Positions 52,487-60,571 of a stretch of 64,000 bases of DNA are shown here, piece by piece. Source of the DNA: JAXGQD01 sp040766665 (GTDB taxonomy: Bacteria; Bacillota; Clostridia; Saccharofermentanales; Fastidiosipilaceae); NCBI GenBank assembly GCA_040766665.1, contig JAXGQD010000001.1:248001-312000 (forward strand), written 5' to 3'. How positions within the stretch are numbered: the first letter of the stretch is position 1; each line of letters opens with the position of its first letter. A program made the translations under genes and the position numbers. The notes beneath the pieces are model-generated. The model searched no databases, was not told the DNA's origin, and was given only the letters and a program-made list of their open reading frames with translations.

Positions 52487-53323
52487 ATGAAACTGGGATT
52501 TAACGAAGCGACCGCATTAAAATGCCAGGGGCAATCCCTGATGGCTGACTTGGAAGCCTGTGAGAAAAACGGCTTTGATTACATCGAAATCAGAACTGAT
52601 TGTTTAAAAGCCTATCTCGAAGAACACAGTCTCGATGAACTAAAAACGTGGTTCGATACACACAATCTTAAACCCTGGGCCTATAACACCTTAGAATTTT
52701 TTAATATGCGTGATGAAGCGGGAGAAAAGGAAATTAACGAACATGTTGATTTCGTTATTGAAGTTTGTAATGCCATTGGCATGAAGACCATGATTATCGT
52801 GCCGACCTTTGACGTCGGTTTCGTACACATGGACGAGATTCATGAAGAGGCCGTAAAAAGAATTCGCGAATTGGCGGACAAGGTTAAACCGCATGGCATT
52901 CGTGTATCGCTGGAATTCTGTGGGGTCCCGACTTGTACCATCAATCAATTTGGCACGGCCTATAAAGTGGTCGAAGCAGCGGAGCGCGACAACGTGGGTA
53001 TCACGCTCGATACCTTTCATTTTTATGCCATGGGATCAAAGCTTGAAGACTTAGAGCAGGCTGACCCAAATAAAATTTTTATCTATCACGTCAACGATGC
53101 CGAAAATTTGCCCATCGGAAACATGTTTGATGTGCATCGCCTTTGGCCGGGTGAAGGGGCTGTACCCCATGAGCAGATTAGTGCGGTGATGAACAAGATC
53201 GGCTTTGACGGTGTGGCGACCATCGAAGAGTTTAGGCCTGAATACTATGAAATGTCCCATGAAGATAACCTGCGCACATCAAAAGAGAAAATAGCGGCGC
53301 ATGTGAATAAGTATTTTTCGTAG
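52487..53323 (+). CDS. iolI: Inosose isomerase, IolI-like
   Basis: A 278-residue TIM-barrel protein very similar in pattern to B. subtilis IolI: N-terminal LGFNEATAL, YIEIRTDCL, EEHSLDELKTWF, LEFCGVPTCTINQFGTAY, VGITLDTFHFYAMGS and the closing FRPEYYEMS. Metal ligands are the Glu in LEFCG, the Asp-His of LDTFHF, and the late Glu in EEFRPEYY. IolI interconverts 2-keto-myo-inositol and 1-keto-D-chiro-inositol. It is the first gene behind the strongly regulated promoter and is followed by iolH and iolG. Confidence 0.88.
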   Translation: MKLGFNEATALKCQGQSLMADLEACEKNGFDYIEIRTDCLKAYLEEHSLDELKTWFDTHNLKPWAYNTLEFFNMRDEAGEKEINEHVDFVIEVCNAIGMKTMIIVPTFDVGFVHMDEIHEEAVKRIRELADKVKPHGIRVSLEFCGVPTCTINQFGTAYKVVEAAERDNVGITLDTFHFYAMGSKLEDLEQADPNKIFIYHVNDAENLPIGNMFDVHRLWPGEGAVPHEQISAVMNKIGFDGVATIEEFRPEYYEMSHEDNLRTSKEKIAAHVNKYFS

Positions 53324-53390
53324 CATTTCTGGCTGATCTACGGGATCGCTGTTAGTGCAGAAGGACTGCGGAAAAAAGTAGGAGGAATGA

Positions 53391-54278
53391 ATGAAAATTG
53401 CATTTGATGTCGATGTTTTGGCAAAACAAATGAGCATCAACGATATGGTGCATCAGGTGGCTGACTGGGGTTACCGCTACATCGAACAATCGCCCCATCC
53501 CCGAATTAACCCTTTCTATAAACACCCTTTATTTAGTAAAGAGTGTGAAGCGGAATACCGCCAGGCTTTAAAAGAGACCGGTGTGGAAATTTCATCCTTC
53601 ATCGTCGTTTATCGCTGGTCAGGACCTGACGAAGAACAACGGAAAATGGCAGTGGCTAATTGGATCAGCATGATGCAGATTGCCAACAACATGGGTGTCA
53701 GTGTCATTAATACAGAACTTTCCGGTGACCCGCATCAGCAAGAGCGCTGCAATGGTATGTTCTTCCGTTCGGTCGAAGAGCTTTTGCCTTATGCCGAACG
53801 CTACGGCATCCGCATGGAAATCCAATCACATCCTTATGATTTCTGTGAGCTGAATGATGAAACCTGTGACATGGTTAAATCTTTCCGCAGCGACTACCTG
53901 ACTTATGTTTATAGCTCACCGCATGGCTTCTTTTATGACAAAGGCAAAGGCGATGTGCGCCACATGTTGAAATATGCCGGAGAAGAACTTTCGCATGTGC
54001 TTTTTGCCGATACTTTTAACCAGACCCTGGACTGCCGCTATATCGTTAACCCTCCCGGCGTGGATGCGACGATTCATCAGCATCTGATGATGGGTGAGGG
54101 GGATGTGGATTTTGACGGCATTTTTGAAACCCTGCGTGAAATGGATTTTGCCAAACGCAGATTTAAAGTCGGTGGCGAGTCTATCGCCTGTGTTTCCATG
54201 TTCGGATTTCCGGACAAAATGGCGCAGCAAGCGGTTGCCGCTCGTGAGCGCATCGAAAAAGAGCTTCTAAATAAGTAA
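53391..54278 (+). CDS. iolH: IolH-like sugar phosphate isomerase/epimerase
   Basis: A 295-residue TIM-barrel protein resembling IolH of Bacillus inositol operons: MKIAFDVDVLAKQMS, WGYRYIEQSPHPRINPFYKHP, SSFIVVYRWSGPDE, INTELSGDPHQQE, MEIQSHPYDFCELNDET and IVNPPGVDATIHQH. The exact reaction of IolH is not firmly established. The ribosome binding site is GGAGGA before ATG 53391. It is 67 bases after iolI and 31 bases before iolG. Confidence 0.85.
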   Translation: MKIAFDVDVLAKQMSINDMVHQVADWGYRYIEQSPHPRINPFYKHPLFSKECEAEYRQALKETGVEISSFIVVYRWSGPDEEQRKMAVANWISMMQIANNMGVSVINTELSGDPHQQERCNGMFFRSVEELLPYAERYGIRMEIQSHPYDFCELNDETCDMVKSFRSDYLTYVYSSPHGFFYDKGKGDVRHMLKYAGEELSHVLFADTFNQTLDCRYIVNPPGVDATIHQHLMMGEGDVDFDGIFETLREMDFAKRRFKVGGESIACVSMFGFPDKMAQQAVAARERIEKELLNK

Positions 54279-54309
54279 AGATATTTTGCAAAGAAGAAAG
54301 GAAGTCGTT

Positions 54310-55311
54310 ATGAGTAAAGTGAAATTCGGAGTAGTCGGAGCAGGGCGTATCGGCCGCTTGCATGTCGAGAATCTGACCAACCTGATCCCGGAGGCTGAGG
54401 TTGTGGCGGTTGCCGATATTTACATCGACAAGGCACGTGAATGGGCCGAAGGCATAGGTATCAAGGGGATTTATAAAGATTATCAGGATCTTTTAGCGGA
54501 TCCCGAAGTCGAAGTCGTTGTTGTCGCAAGCTCGACAGATACACATGCCGAGATCTCCATCGCTGCGGCAAAAGCCAAAAAACACATCTTCTGCGAGAAA
54601 CCGGTTGATGCGAACATCGAGAAAATCAAGGAAGTGCTGGCCGTAGTTGAGGAAGAAGGCGTACTTTTCCAAGTTGGCTTCAACCGTCGTTTTGACCATA
54701 ACTTTAAAAAAGTTGCAGACGTCGTTAAATCCGGTGCTATTGGTGAACCTCACGTCGTCAAAATTACTTCCCGCGACCCGGCTCCGCCCCCCGTTGAATA
54801 CATTAAAGTATCAGGCGGCTTATTCTTCGACATGATGATTCATGACTTTGATATGATGCGTTACCTGAGTGGCAGCGATGTGGTTGAAGTGACGGCCAAA
54901 GGCGCCGTGCTAGTTGACCCAGAAATCGGTACAGCCGGCGACATTGATACGGCAATCGTTACCCTGAAAATGGCCAACGGTGCTTTGGGTGTCATCGATA
55001 ACAGCCGCCAAGCCGTCTATGGCTATGACCAGAGAGTTGAAGTTTTCGGATCCAAGGGTGTTGCGAAGGCTGAAAACGATAAGCCGACGACCGTTGAAAT
55101 CAGTACCGCAGACACCGTCATTACCGACACCATTCCCTATTTCTTCTTGGAACGTTATAACGGTGCCTACCTCGATCAATTCAAGTATTTCATTGATGCC
55201 GTCAACGGCAAAGCGGATTTAATGGTTGGAGGAATTGATGGCTTGCGTTCAGTGGAAATCGCAGAAGCAGCCACACGTTCTCTTAAAGAAGGTCGTAGCG
55301 TCACGCTATAA
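54310..55311 (+). CDS. iolG: Inositol 2-dehydrogenase
   Basis: A 333-residue IolG. GVVGAGRIGRLHVENL is the NAD site, EKPVD holds the catalytic Lys, and QVGFNRRFDHNFKK and GGLFFDMMIHDFDMMRYLSG hold the substrate-binding Asp and His. It oxidises myo-inositol to 2-keto-myo-inositol with NAD, the first step of inositol breakdown. I start at ATG 54310 because AAAGGAAG lies just upstream. It closes the iolI-iolH-iolG operon, and a terminator-like hairpin follows. Confidence 0.9.
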   Translation: MSKVKFGVVGAGRIGRLHVENLTNLIPEAEVVAVADIYIDKAREWAEGIGIKGIYKDYQDLLADPEVEVVVVASSTDTHAEISIAAAKAKKHIFCEKPVDANIEKIKEVLAVVEEEGVLFQVGFNRRFDHNFKKVADVVKSGAIGEPHVVKITSRDPAPPPVEYIKVSGGLFFDMMIHDFDMMRYLSGSDVVEVTAKGAVLVDPEIGTAGDIDTAIVTLKMANGALGVIDNSRQAVYGYDQRVEVFGSKGVAKAENDKPTTVEISTADTVITDTIPYFFLERYNGAYLDQFKYFIDAVNGKADLMVGGIDGLRSVEIAEAATRSLKEGRSVTL

Positions 55312-55345
55312 GCTCGTGTAATAAAATCTACTAATACTTTTGAAT

Positions 55346-55406
55346 AAGGGGCTGGTCGATTGCAGGTAGAAAATGCAAAAGGCAAGCCCCTTTACTTATA
55401 TTTTTT
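55346..55406 (+). terminator. Terminator-like hairpin after iolG
   Basis: AAGGGGCT (55346) pairs with AGCCCCTT (55385) across a 31-base loop, and a run of six T follows at 55401-55406. The loop is long, so this is moderate evidence. Confidence 0.55.
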
Positions 55407-55465
55407 CCGGTTAAGTAGCTCCTCTGTCAATGTGAATAAATGTCTGCAAAAATTAATTTTGTATC

Positions 55466-55515
55466 TTGTGCATAAAGTCTTGATTTGGTAGAATAGCCTT
55501 CGTAAACGTTTTCAG
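55466..55515 (+). promoter_or_regulatory. Promoter and cre-like operator of the iolE-like gene
   Basis: TTGTGC (55466) and TAGAAT (55489) are 17 bases apart. A cre/LacI-type site, TCGTAAACGTTTTCA (55500-55514), lies at the start site and shares the core GTAAACGTTT with the site at the iolI promoter. Confidence 0.7.
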
Positions 55516-55569
55516 ACCTCAAATAATGATGCTTTACAGGAGAGTGAGCTGCTAGTAAAGGAGAACGTG

Positions 55570-56496
55570 ATGGCCATTAAAATCGGGTGTGCCCCTTCCT
55601 GTTGGGGTGTCGATGATCTAAGCAATCCCTATTTGCCATCTTGGAAGTTGGTATTAAAAGAAGCCGGTCAGGCCGGGTATGCAGGCATTGAACTGGGCCC
55701 ATACGGCTACATGCCCTTGGACGCAGCAGAAACCGCTGCGGAGTTTGAAAAAAACAACATGACGGTCACTGTGGGTACAATTTTCGCTGATTTGGTGAGC
55801 CCGGAACAACATGACGTACTCATCAGACAAGTACATGACATCTGTAAGGTAATTACAAAGCTGCCCGTTGCTAAGCCAGAAGAAGGCCAGCATTTTCCTA
55901 CGCCCTACCTGACTTATATGGATTATTATCATCCTGAAAGAAGCAATCATTCCGGTCATCAAGATCGAGTCCCCAAGCTGGACAATCATCAGTATCAAAG
56001 CATGTTGCGCAATATCAAAGACTTTTGCCAAGTGGCTTGGGAAGAGTACGGTGTACGTCCTGTCCTTCATCCCCATGCCGGCGGCTATATTGAGTTTGAA
56101 TCAGAGTTTGCTCAAGTATTGGAGGATTTACCGGTTGAACTGAGCGGTTTAATTTTAGATACGGGACATCTCTATTATTCCGGTGTAGATCCGGCAGAAA
56201 TGTTAATCAAGTATGCGCATCGCCTAGACTATGTACATTTTAAAGATGTTGACCAAGAGATCTATGATCGTGTTATGGCATTTGAAAGCATTGACTTTTT
56301 CGATGGCTGTGCCATGGGTGTGATGTGTCCCATAGGTACCGGTGCCATTGATTACCCCTCGGTAAGGGACGCACTTCATCAAATTAATTATCAGGGTTGG
56401 GTCACTGTTGAACAGGAGCGTGATCCCCGAAATTCGGGCTCAAGTTTAGCTGATGTAAGGAGAAGTCTCGACTTCCTAAACGATCTGGGTCTATAA
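55570..56496 (+). CDS. IolE/MocC-like TIM-barrel dehydratase or isomerase
   Basis: A 308-residue protein related to myo-inosose-2 dehydratase (IolE). It has IGCAPSCWGVDDL, AGYAGIELGPYGYMP, RPVLHPHAGGYIEFESE, LILDTGHLYYSGVDP, YVHFKDVD and a late VTVEQERDP; the His, Asp and Glu residues would form the metal site. IolE removes water from 2-keto-myo-inositol to give a diketone. The spacer around FFDGCAMGVMCPIGTG is also IolE-like. ATG 55570 has AAAGGAG upstream. It has its own promoter and stands alone before the ABC transporter. A sugar isomerase role is the alternative. Confidence 0.78.
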   Translation: MAIKIGCAPSCWGVDDLSNPYLPSWKLVLKEAGQAGYAGIELGPYGYMPLDAAETAAEFEKNNMTVTVGTIFADLVSPEQHDVLIRQVHDICKVITKLPVAKPEEGQHFPTPYLTYMDYYHPERSNHSGHQDRVPKLDNHQYQSMLRNIKDFCQVAWEEYGVRPVLHPHAGGYIEFESEFAQVLEDLPVELSGLILDTGHLYYSGVDPAEMLIKYAHRLDYVHFKDVDQEIYDRVMAFESIDFFDGCAMGVMCPIGTGAIDYPSVRDALHQINYQGWVTVEQERDPRNSGSSLADVRRSLDFLNDLGL

Positions 56497-56590
56497 AAAA
56501 CGGGATTTCGTGATAATATTCGTTTTAGATAAATTGTCTTAAAACTAATCGGTAAATATTTGATAAATCATTAATAACTGCCAAGAAATG

Positions 56591-56618
56591 TTTGCAAATT
56601 AGGAAATATTTGTATAAT
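56591..56618 (+). promoter_or_regulatory. Promoter of the ribose-type ABC operon
   Basis: TTTGCA (56591) and a consensus TATAAT (56613) are 16 bases apart, leaving an untranslated leader of about 150 bases. Within the leader, AAGGAGGTGATC (56680-56691) is a 12-base match to the 16S anti-Shine-Dalgarno end but has no start codon at usable distance. The gap 56497-56590 shows only AT-rich sequence. Confidence 0.65.
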
Positions 56619-56771
56619 GAACGAAAAGCTGTGCTACTTGTATGCCATGTGAGGCAAAAGGAAGCGAAGGCAATCCAAGAAGGAGGTGATCACTGAACAC
56701 GGCACAAATCTAAGAAACGAATTGATCCAAATAAAGCAAATCAACCCTTATAGGGTATTAGGAGGAACACC

Positions 56772-57827
56772 ATGAAAAGAACATTTCTAAAAACTGTCTC
56801 GACCGTGCTGATGTTGGCCATGACTGCCACACTGCTATTATCATGCGGCGGAGCAAGCACAACCGCAGCAACGACAGCTGCTGCTGCCGATGCTACCACG
56901 GCTGCTGCCGGTGCTACAACAGCTGCTGCAGGCGAGACTGCTGCCCCGAGCGGCGAAAAGATGACCATCGGTTTCGTTGTGAAATCTTTGGCAGACCAAT
57001 ATTGGGTACTGGTTAGAGCCGGTGCACAACAAGAAGCAGACAAACTCGGTGTTGAGCTGAAATTCATTGCACCGAATGCAGAAAGTGATATCCAAACACA
57101 AGTCGACATGATTGACACCTTGGTTGGTGAAGGCGTAGACGCACTCTGCCTCGCTCCTTCCTCACAAGATGCAGTTCTGCCTGCTCTGCAGAAAGCTGAC
57201 GAAAAGGGCATTCCTGTTCTGGCCGTTGACACCGATACGACTTTTGAGAAAAAACTCAGCTTTATCGGTACCGGCAACGAAGCTGCCGGTAAACTCGGCG
57301 CTGACTATGCCATGACCGTTGTTCCCGAAGGCGCGAAAGTAGTCGTGCTGCGCGGGCGTCTCGGTGACCTGACTCACGATCAGCGTGAAAAAGGCATCGT
57401 TGATGGTTTGACCGCCGGTGGCGCAGAAATTCTGGAAGTCAAAGCGGCAGACTCTGAATCAGAGAAAGCCTTAAATGTTGTTCAGGACCTCCTGACCAAA
57501 TATGACAAGATTGATCTCATCATCACCACCGCTGACTCCATGGCTCAAGGCGCACAACGCGCTATCGAAGCTGCCGGAGCAGAGACCCTCGTCTATGGCT
57601 TTGACGGAACAATCCCTGTTACCGAATTAGTCATCGAAGGTAAAATTCTTGGTTCAACAGCGCAGAGCCCCTTCCAAATGGGCGTTCTGGGTGTTCAAAA
57701 TGCGGTAGCTGCTGCCAAAGGCGAGACCATTGAAGCCCGTATCGACTCGGGTGCCCTCGTTGTAGAAAAAGCAAACGCTGAAGAATTCCTGAAAGACCTG
57801 GAAGAAAAAGTAGCCGGCGCCAACTAA
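56772..57827 (+). CDS. Sugar/cyclitol ABC transporter, substrate-binding lipoprotein (RbsB type)
   Basis: A 351-residue extracellular lipoprotein. The signal sequence ends in LLLSCGG, with the lipobox Cys near residue 25. A low-complexity Ala/Thr linker of ~35 residues tethers the binding domain (MTIGFVVKSLADQYWVLVRAGAQQEADKLG), a periplasmic-binding protein 4 fold. It presumably captures inositol or a related sugar, judging by the neighbours. GGAGGA precedes the ATG. A perfect hairpin terminator follows before the ATPase gene, so this subunit is made in excess. Confidence 0.93.
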   Translation: MKRTFLKTVSTVLMLAMTATLLLSCGGASTTAATTAAAADATTAAAGATTAAAGETAAPSGEKMTIGFVVKSLADQYWVLVRAGAQQEADKLGVELKFIAPNAESDIQTQVDMIDTLVGEGVDALCLAPSSQDAVLPALQKADEKGIPVLAVDTDTTFEKKLSFIGTGNEAAGKLGADYAMTVVPEGAKVVVLRGRLGDLTHDQREKGIVDGLTAGGAEILEVKAADSESEKALNVVQDLLTKYDKIDLIITTADSMAQGAQRAIEAAGAETLVYGFDGTIPVTELVIEGKILGSTAQSPFQMGVLGVQNAVAAAKGETIEARIDSGALVVEKANAEEFLKDLEEKVAGAN

Positions 57828-57846
57828 GACGCAATGAAACTTGAGA

Positions 57847-57881
57847 CTGAATGGGGTGCAAACCCCATTCAGATCTTTTTT
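57847..57881 (+). terminator. Intra-operon terminator between binding protein and ATPase genes
   Basis: CTGAATGGGGT and ACCCCATTCAG pair perfectly over 11 bp around a GCAA loop, followed by ATC and six T. It would allow partial read-through, giving more binding protein than ATPase and permease. Confidence 0.9.
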
Positions 57882-57951
57882 CAGGACATTACATGACCAG
57901 ACAGCACGAACCTTGTGCTTAGGGTTAATGATTATAGTGGATGGTAAATAG

Positions 57952-59457
57952 ATGGGCGATATAATCTTTGAACTGAAAAATATCACAAAGTATTTTCCCG
58001 GAGTGGTTGCTTTGGACGATATGTCACTTCAAGTAAGAGCCGGGGAAGTGCATGGCTTAATTGGTGAAAACGGGGCTGGAAAGTCTACTTTAATCAAAGT
58101 TTTGACCGGTGTAAATATTCCTGAAAAAGGCGAAATATTTGTTGAAGGCAAGAAGACAGTTTTTAAAGACCCCCGAGATGCGATGTTGGCCGGTGTGGGT
58201 TGCGTGTATCAGGAACTGAATATTATTCCTGATTTGAATATCATCGACAATCTCTTTGTCGGTGCTTATATCAAAAATGGTAAAGGTCCCCTTTTAAATT
58301 ACAAAGAAATGGAAAAACAAACTGTTGAAATTATGAACAGTTTGGGCATAGACGAGAACCCTTATACTCTTTGCTCAAAGCTGGGCGTAGGTCAGCAACA
58401 AACGATAGAAATCGGCAAGTCGATTTTGCGTAATTCGCGCTTGATTATCATTGACGAACCCACCTCTAGCTTATCGGAAAAAGAAGTGGCTGATTTAGTC
58501 AAGACCATCGAGCGACTAAAAGAACAGAATATCGCTATCATCTTTGTTTCTCATAAGTTGGAAGAGATTTTTGAAATTTGTGATGTTGTTACAGTCATGA
58601 GAGATGGCAAGCATATCAGTACGACAGATGTTAAAGATATGACCAAAGATTTACTGATTGCGGACATGGTAGGCAGAAGCCTGACCAATCTCTATCCCAA
58701 ATCACGCCATGAGAAAAAGGAAGAGTTCTTACGGGTTGAAAACCTTGGCAGAAAAGGTGTTTTCAGCGATATCAATTTCAGCGCTTACGGCGGTGAATTA
58801 TTGGCATTCTCTGGTCTTGTTGGTGCGGGCAGAACGGAAGTGTTCCGCACAATTTTCGGGGCAGACCAATATGAGAGCGGTAAGGTTTTTGTGAAAGGCA
58901 AAGAGGTGGATATCAAGAGTCCTGCCGATGCCATTGCGAACGGTATGGCATTTTTAACGGAAGACAGAAAACAAGAAGGACTGATATTAGAAGATTCTGT
59001 ACTGAATAATGTCACTTTGACCACCATTGACAAAGATAAAAAAGGTTTTCTACTCGATCACAAACTGCGGAGAGATAAAACCGACGGTTTTGTAGATCGT
59101 TTAAAGATTAAGGTCTCCGATGTTGATTACCAAGTGGCCACTTTATCCGGCGGTAACCAGCAGAAAGTGGTTATTGGTAAGTGGATTAATATCGGCGCAG
59201 AAATTTATATATTCGATGAGCCGACTCGCGGTATTGACGTCGGTGCCAAGATAGAAGTTTATAATGTCATGAATAGTCTGACGGAACAAGGTAAGTGTGT
59301 CATTATGATTTCCTCAGACTTACAGGAAGTATTAGGTATGGCCGACCGCGTTATTGTCATGCGTGAAGGCAAGATTACGGGTGAAATTGAACACGCCCAT
59401 GAAGATTTTGATCAGGAAGGCATAATGCGCGCTGCATGGGGAATGGTGAAAGTATGA
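57952..59457 (+). CDS. Sugar ABC transporter ATP-binding protein (RbsA type)
   Basis: A 501-residue protein with two ABC cassettes in tandem. Cassette 1 has Walker A GENGAGKST and Walker B LIIIDEPTSSL; cassette 2 has the degenerate Walker A GLVGAGRTE typical of RbsA, LSGGNQQKV and Walker B IYIFDEPTRGID. It powers import of the sugar captured by the upstream lipoprotein. The 3' end overlaps the permease gene by 4 bases (ATGA). Confidence 0.95.
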   Translation: MGDIIFELKNITKYFPGVVALDDMSLQVRAGEVHGLIGENGAGKSTLIKVLTGVNIPEKGEIFVEGKKTVFKDPRDAMLAGVGCVYQELNIIPDLNIIDNLFVGAYIKNGKGPLLNYKEMEKQTVEIMNSLGIDENPYTLCSKLGVGQQQTIEIGKSILRNSRLIIIDEPTSSLSEKEVADLVKTIERLKEQNIAIIFVSHKLEEIFEICDVVTVMRDGKHISTTDVKDMTKDLLIADMVGRSLTNLYPKSRHEKKEEFLRVENLGRKGVFSDINFSAYGGELLAFSGLVGAGRTEVFRTIFGADQYESGKVFVKGKEVDIKSPADAIANGMAFLTEDRKQEGLILEDSVLNNVTLTTIDKDKKGFLLDHKLRRDKTDGFVDRLKIKVSDVDYQVATLSGGNQQKVVIGKWINIGAEIYIFDEPTRGIDVGAKIEVYNVMNSLTEQGKCVIMISSDLQEVLGMADRVIVMREGKITGEIEHAHEDFDQEGIMRAAWGMVKV

Positions 59458-60464
59458 GCGAAGTAGCAGTCAAAGAAAACCAATTGAAGAAAATTATCGG
59501 AAAACTGGGTCCCTTACTGGCCTTAATTATTCTGATTATCCTCTTGGCCATAGCGACGGGTGGTAAGTTCCTGTCGAGTGCCAACATTTCCAACATCCTG
59601 CGTCAGGCACCGATTGTTGCATTGATGGCTTCAGGTATGCTTCTGGTCATCCTAACCGGCGGTATTGACCTATCGGCTGGTTCTTTGCTAGCCATCTCCA
59701 TCTCGGTGATGGGCGTCTTGATGAAGTCCTTTGGTATCAGCAATCCTGTTTTACTCATTTTAGGCGGACTTGCTACCGGAACCTTCTTCGGCTTCCTCAA
59801 TGGTGTGATGTTGACTAAACTGCATCTGCCTCACCCTTTTATCTCTACATTAGGAACTAAGAACATCGCGCGTGGATTGGCCTTGCTGATTACGGGTGCA
59901 GCTGCAATCGCCGGCTTCCCCAAAGCCGTTCTCTTCCCTGGTGTTTTTGACTTCGATTTGGGCGTCATCTCAATTCCCTTCAGCTTTGTCTTGGTTATTG
60001 TCATTTTTATTCTCTTCTTTATCTTCCTTACCCGTACGGCATTAGGCAGAAAAATCTATTCCTTCGGTGGCAATAAGGAAGCGACACGTCTGGCGGGTAT
60101 CAATACTGACAAGATTCAGCTTTTTGTTTACTCCGCTTCAGGATTCATGTGTGCCATGGCCGGTTTGATTTATGTCGGCCGTATGAACTCCGCTGTCCCC
60201 CTGGCCTCCCTCGAAGGTGACTTGGACGCCATCGCCTCTTGTATTATTGGTGGTGCTTCATTCAGCGGCGGTAAAGGCAGCATCTGGGGCACGCTCATCG
60301 GTGCCATGATGATTACTGTTATCCGCAATGGTTGTAACCTGCTGGGCATTTCCAGTGACTTGCAACAAATCGTTATCGGTGCCGTTATCATCGTTGCAGT
60401 AACGGTCGACGTAGTCAGAACACGTTCAGCTGCTAAAGCGAAGAGACTCGCTGCGGCGAAATAA
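59454..60464 (+). CDS. Sugar ABC transporter permease (RbsC type)
   Basis: A 336-residue permease with about eight to ten membrane segments and the RbsC landmarks LVILTGGIDLSAGSLLAI, FGFLNGVMLTKLHLPHPFISTLGT, YSFGGNKEATRLAGIN and SCIIGGASFSGGKGSIWGTLIG. I start at ATG 59454, overlapping the ATPase stop, rather than at 59436. Together with the two upstream genes it forms one importer. A 12-bp hairpin terminator follows. Confidence 0.95.
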   Translation: MSEVAVKENQLKKIIGKLGPLLALIILIILLAIATGGKFLSSANISNILRQAPIVALMASGMLLVILTGGIDLSAGSLLAISISVMGVLMKSFGISNPVLLILGGLATGTFFGFLNGVMLTKLHLPHPFISTLGTKNIARGLALLITGAAAIAGFPKAVLFPGVFDFDLGVISIPFSFVLVIVIFILFFIFLTRTALGRKIYSFGGNKEATRLAGINTDKIQLFVYSASGFMCAMAGLIYVGRMNSAVPLASLEGDLDAIASCIIGGASFSGGKGSIWGTLIGAMMITVIRNGCNLLGISSDLQQIVIGAVIIVAVTVDVVRTRSAAKAKRLAAAK

Positions 60465-60487
60465 TACTTGTTTTACTGAGCGAAAAG

Positions 60488-60519
60488 TCGAGAGGCAAGG
60501 GTCTTGTTTCTCGATTTTT
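60488..60519 (+). terminator. Terminator after the ABC operon
   Basis: TCGAGAGGCAAG pairs (with two G-T pairs) with CTTGTTTCTCGA around a GGT loop and is followed by five T. Confidence 0.9.
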
Positions 60520-60571
60520 CATGTTTGGCTTTTGCCATAGAATATTTCTTAAATTTGAAAGCGCGGTGATT

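Noticed and set aside
56686..56775. 29-codon GTG frame in the ABC operon leader, ending at the lipoprotein start
   Set aside because: Its GTG lies inside the Shine-Dalgarno-like sequence itself, so initiation there is not plausible, and the peptide has no leader-peptide features.
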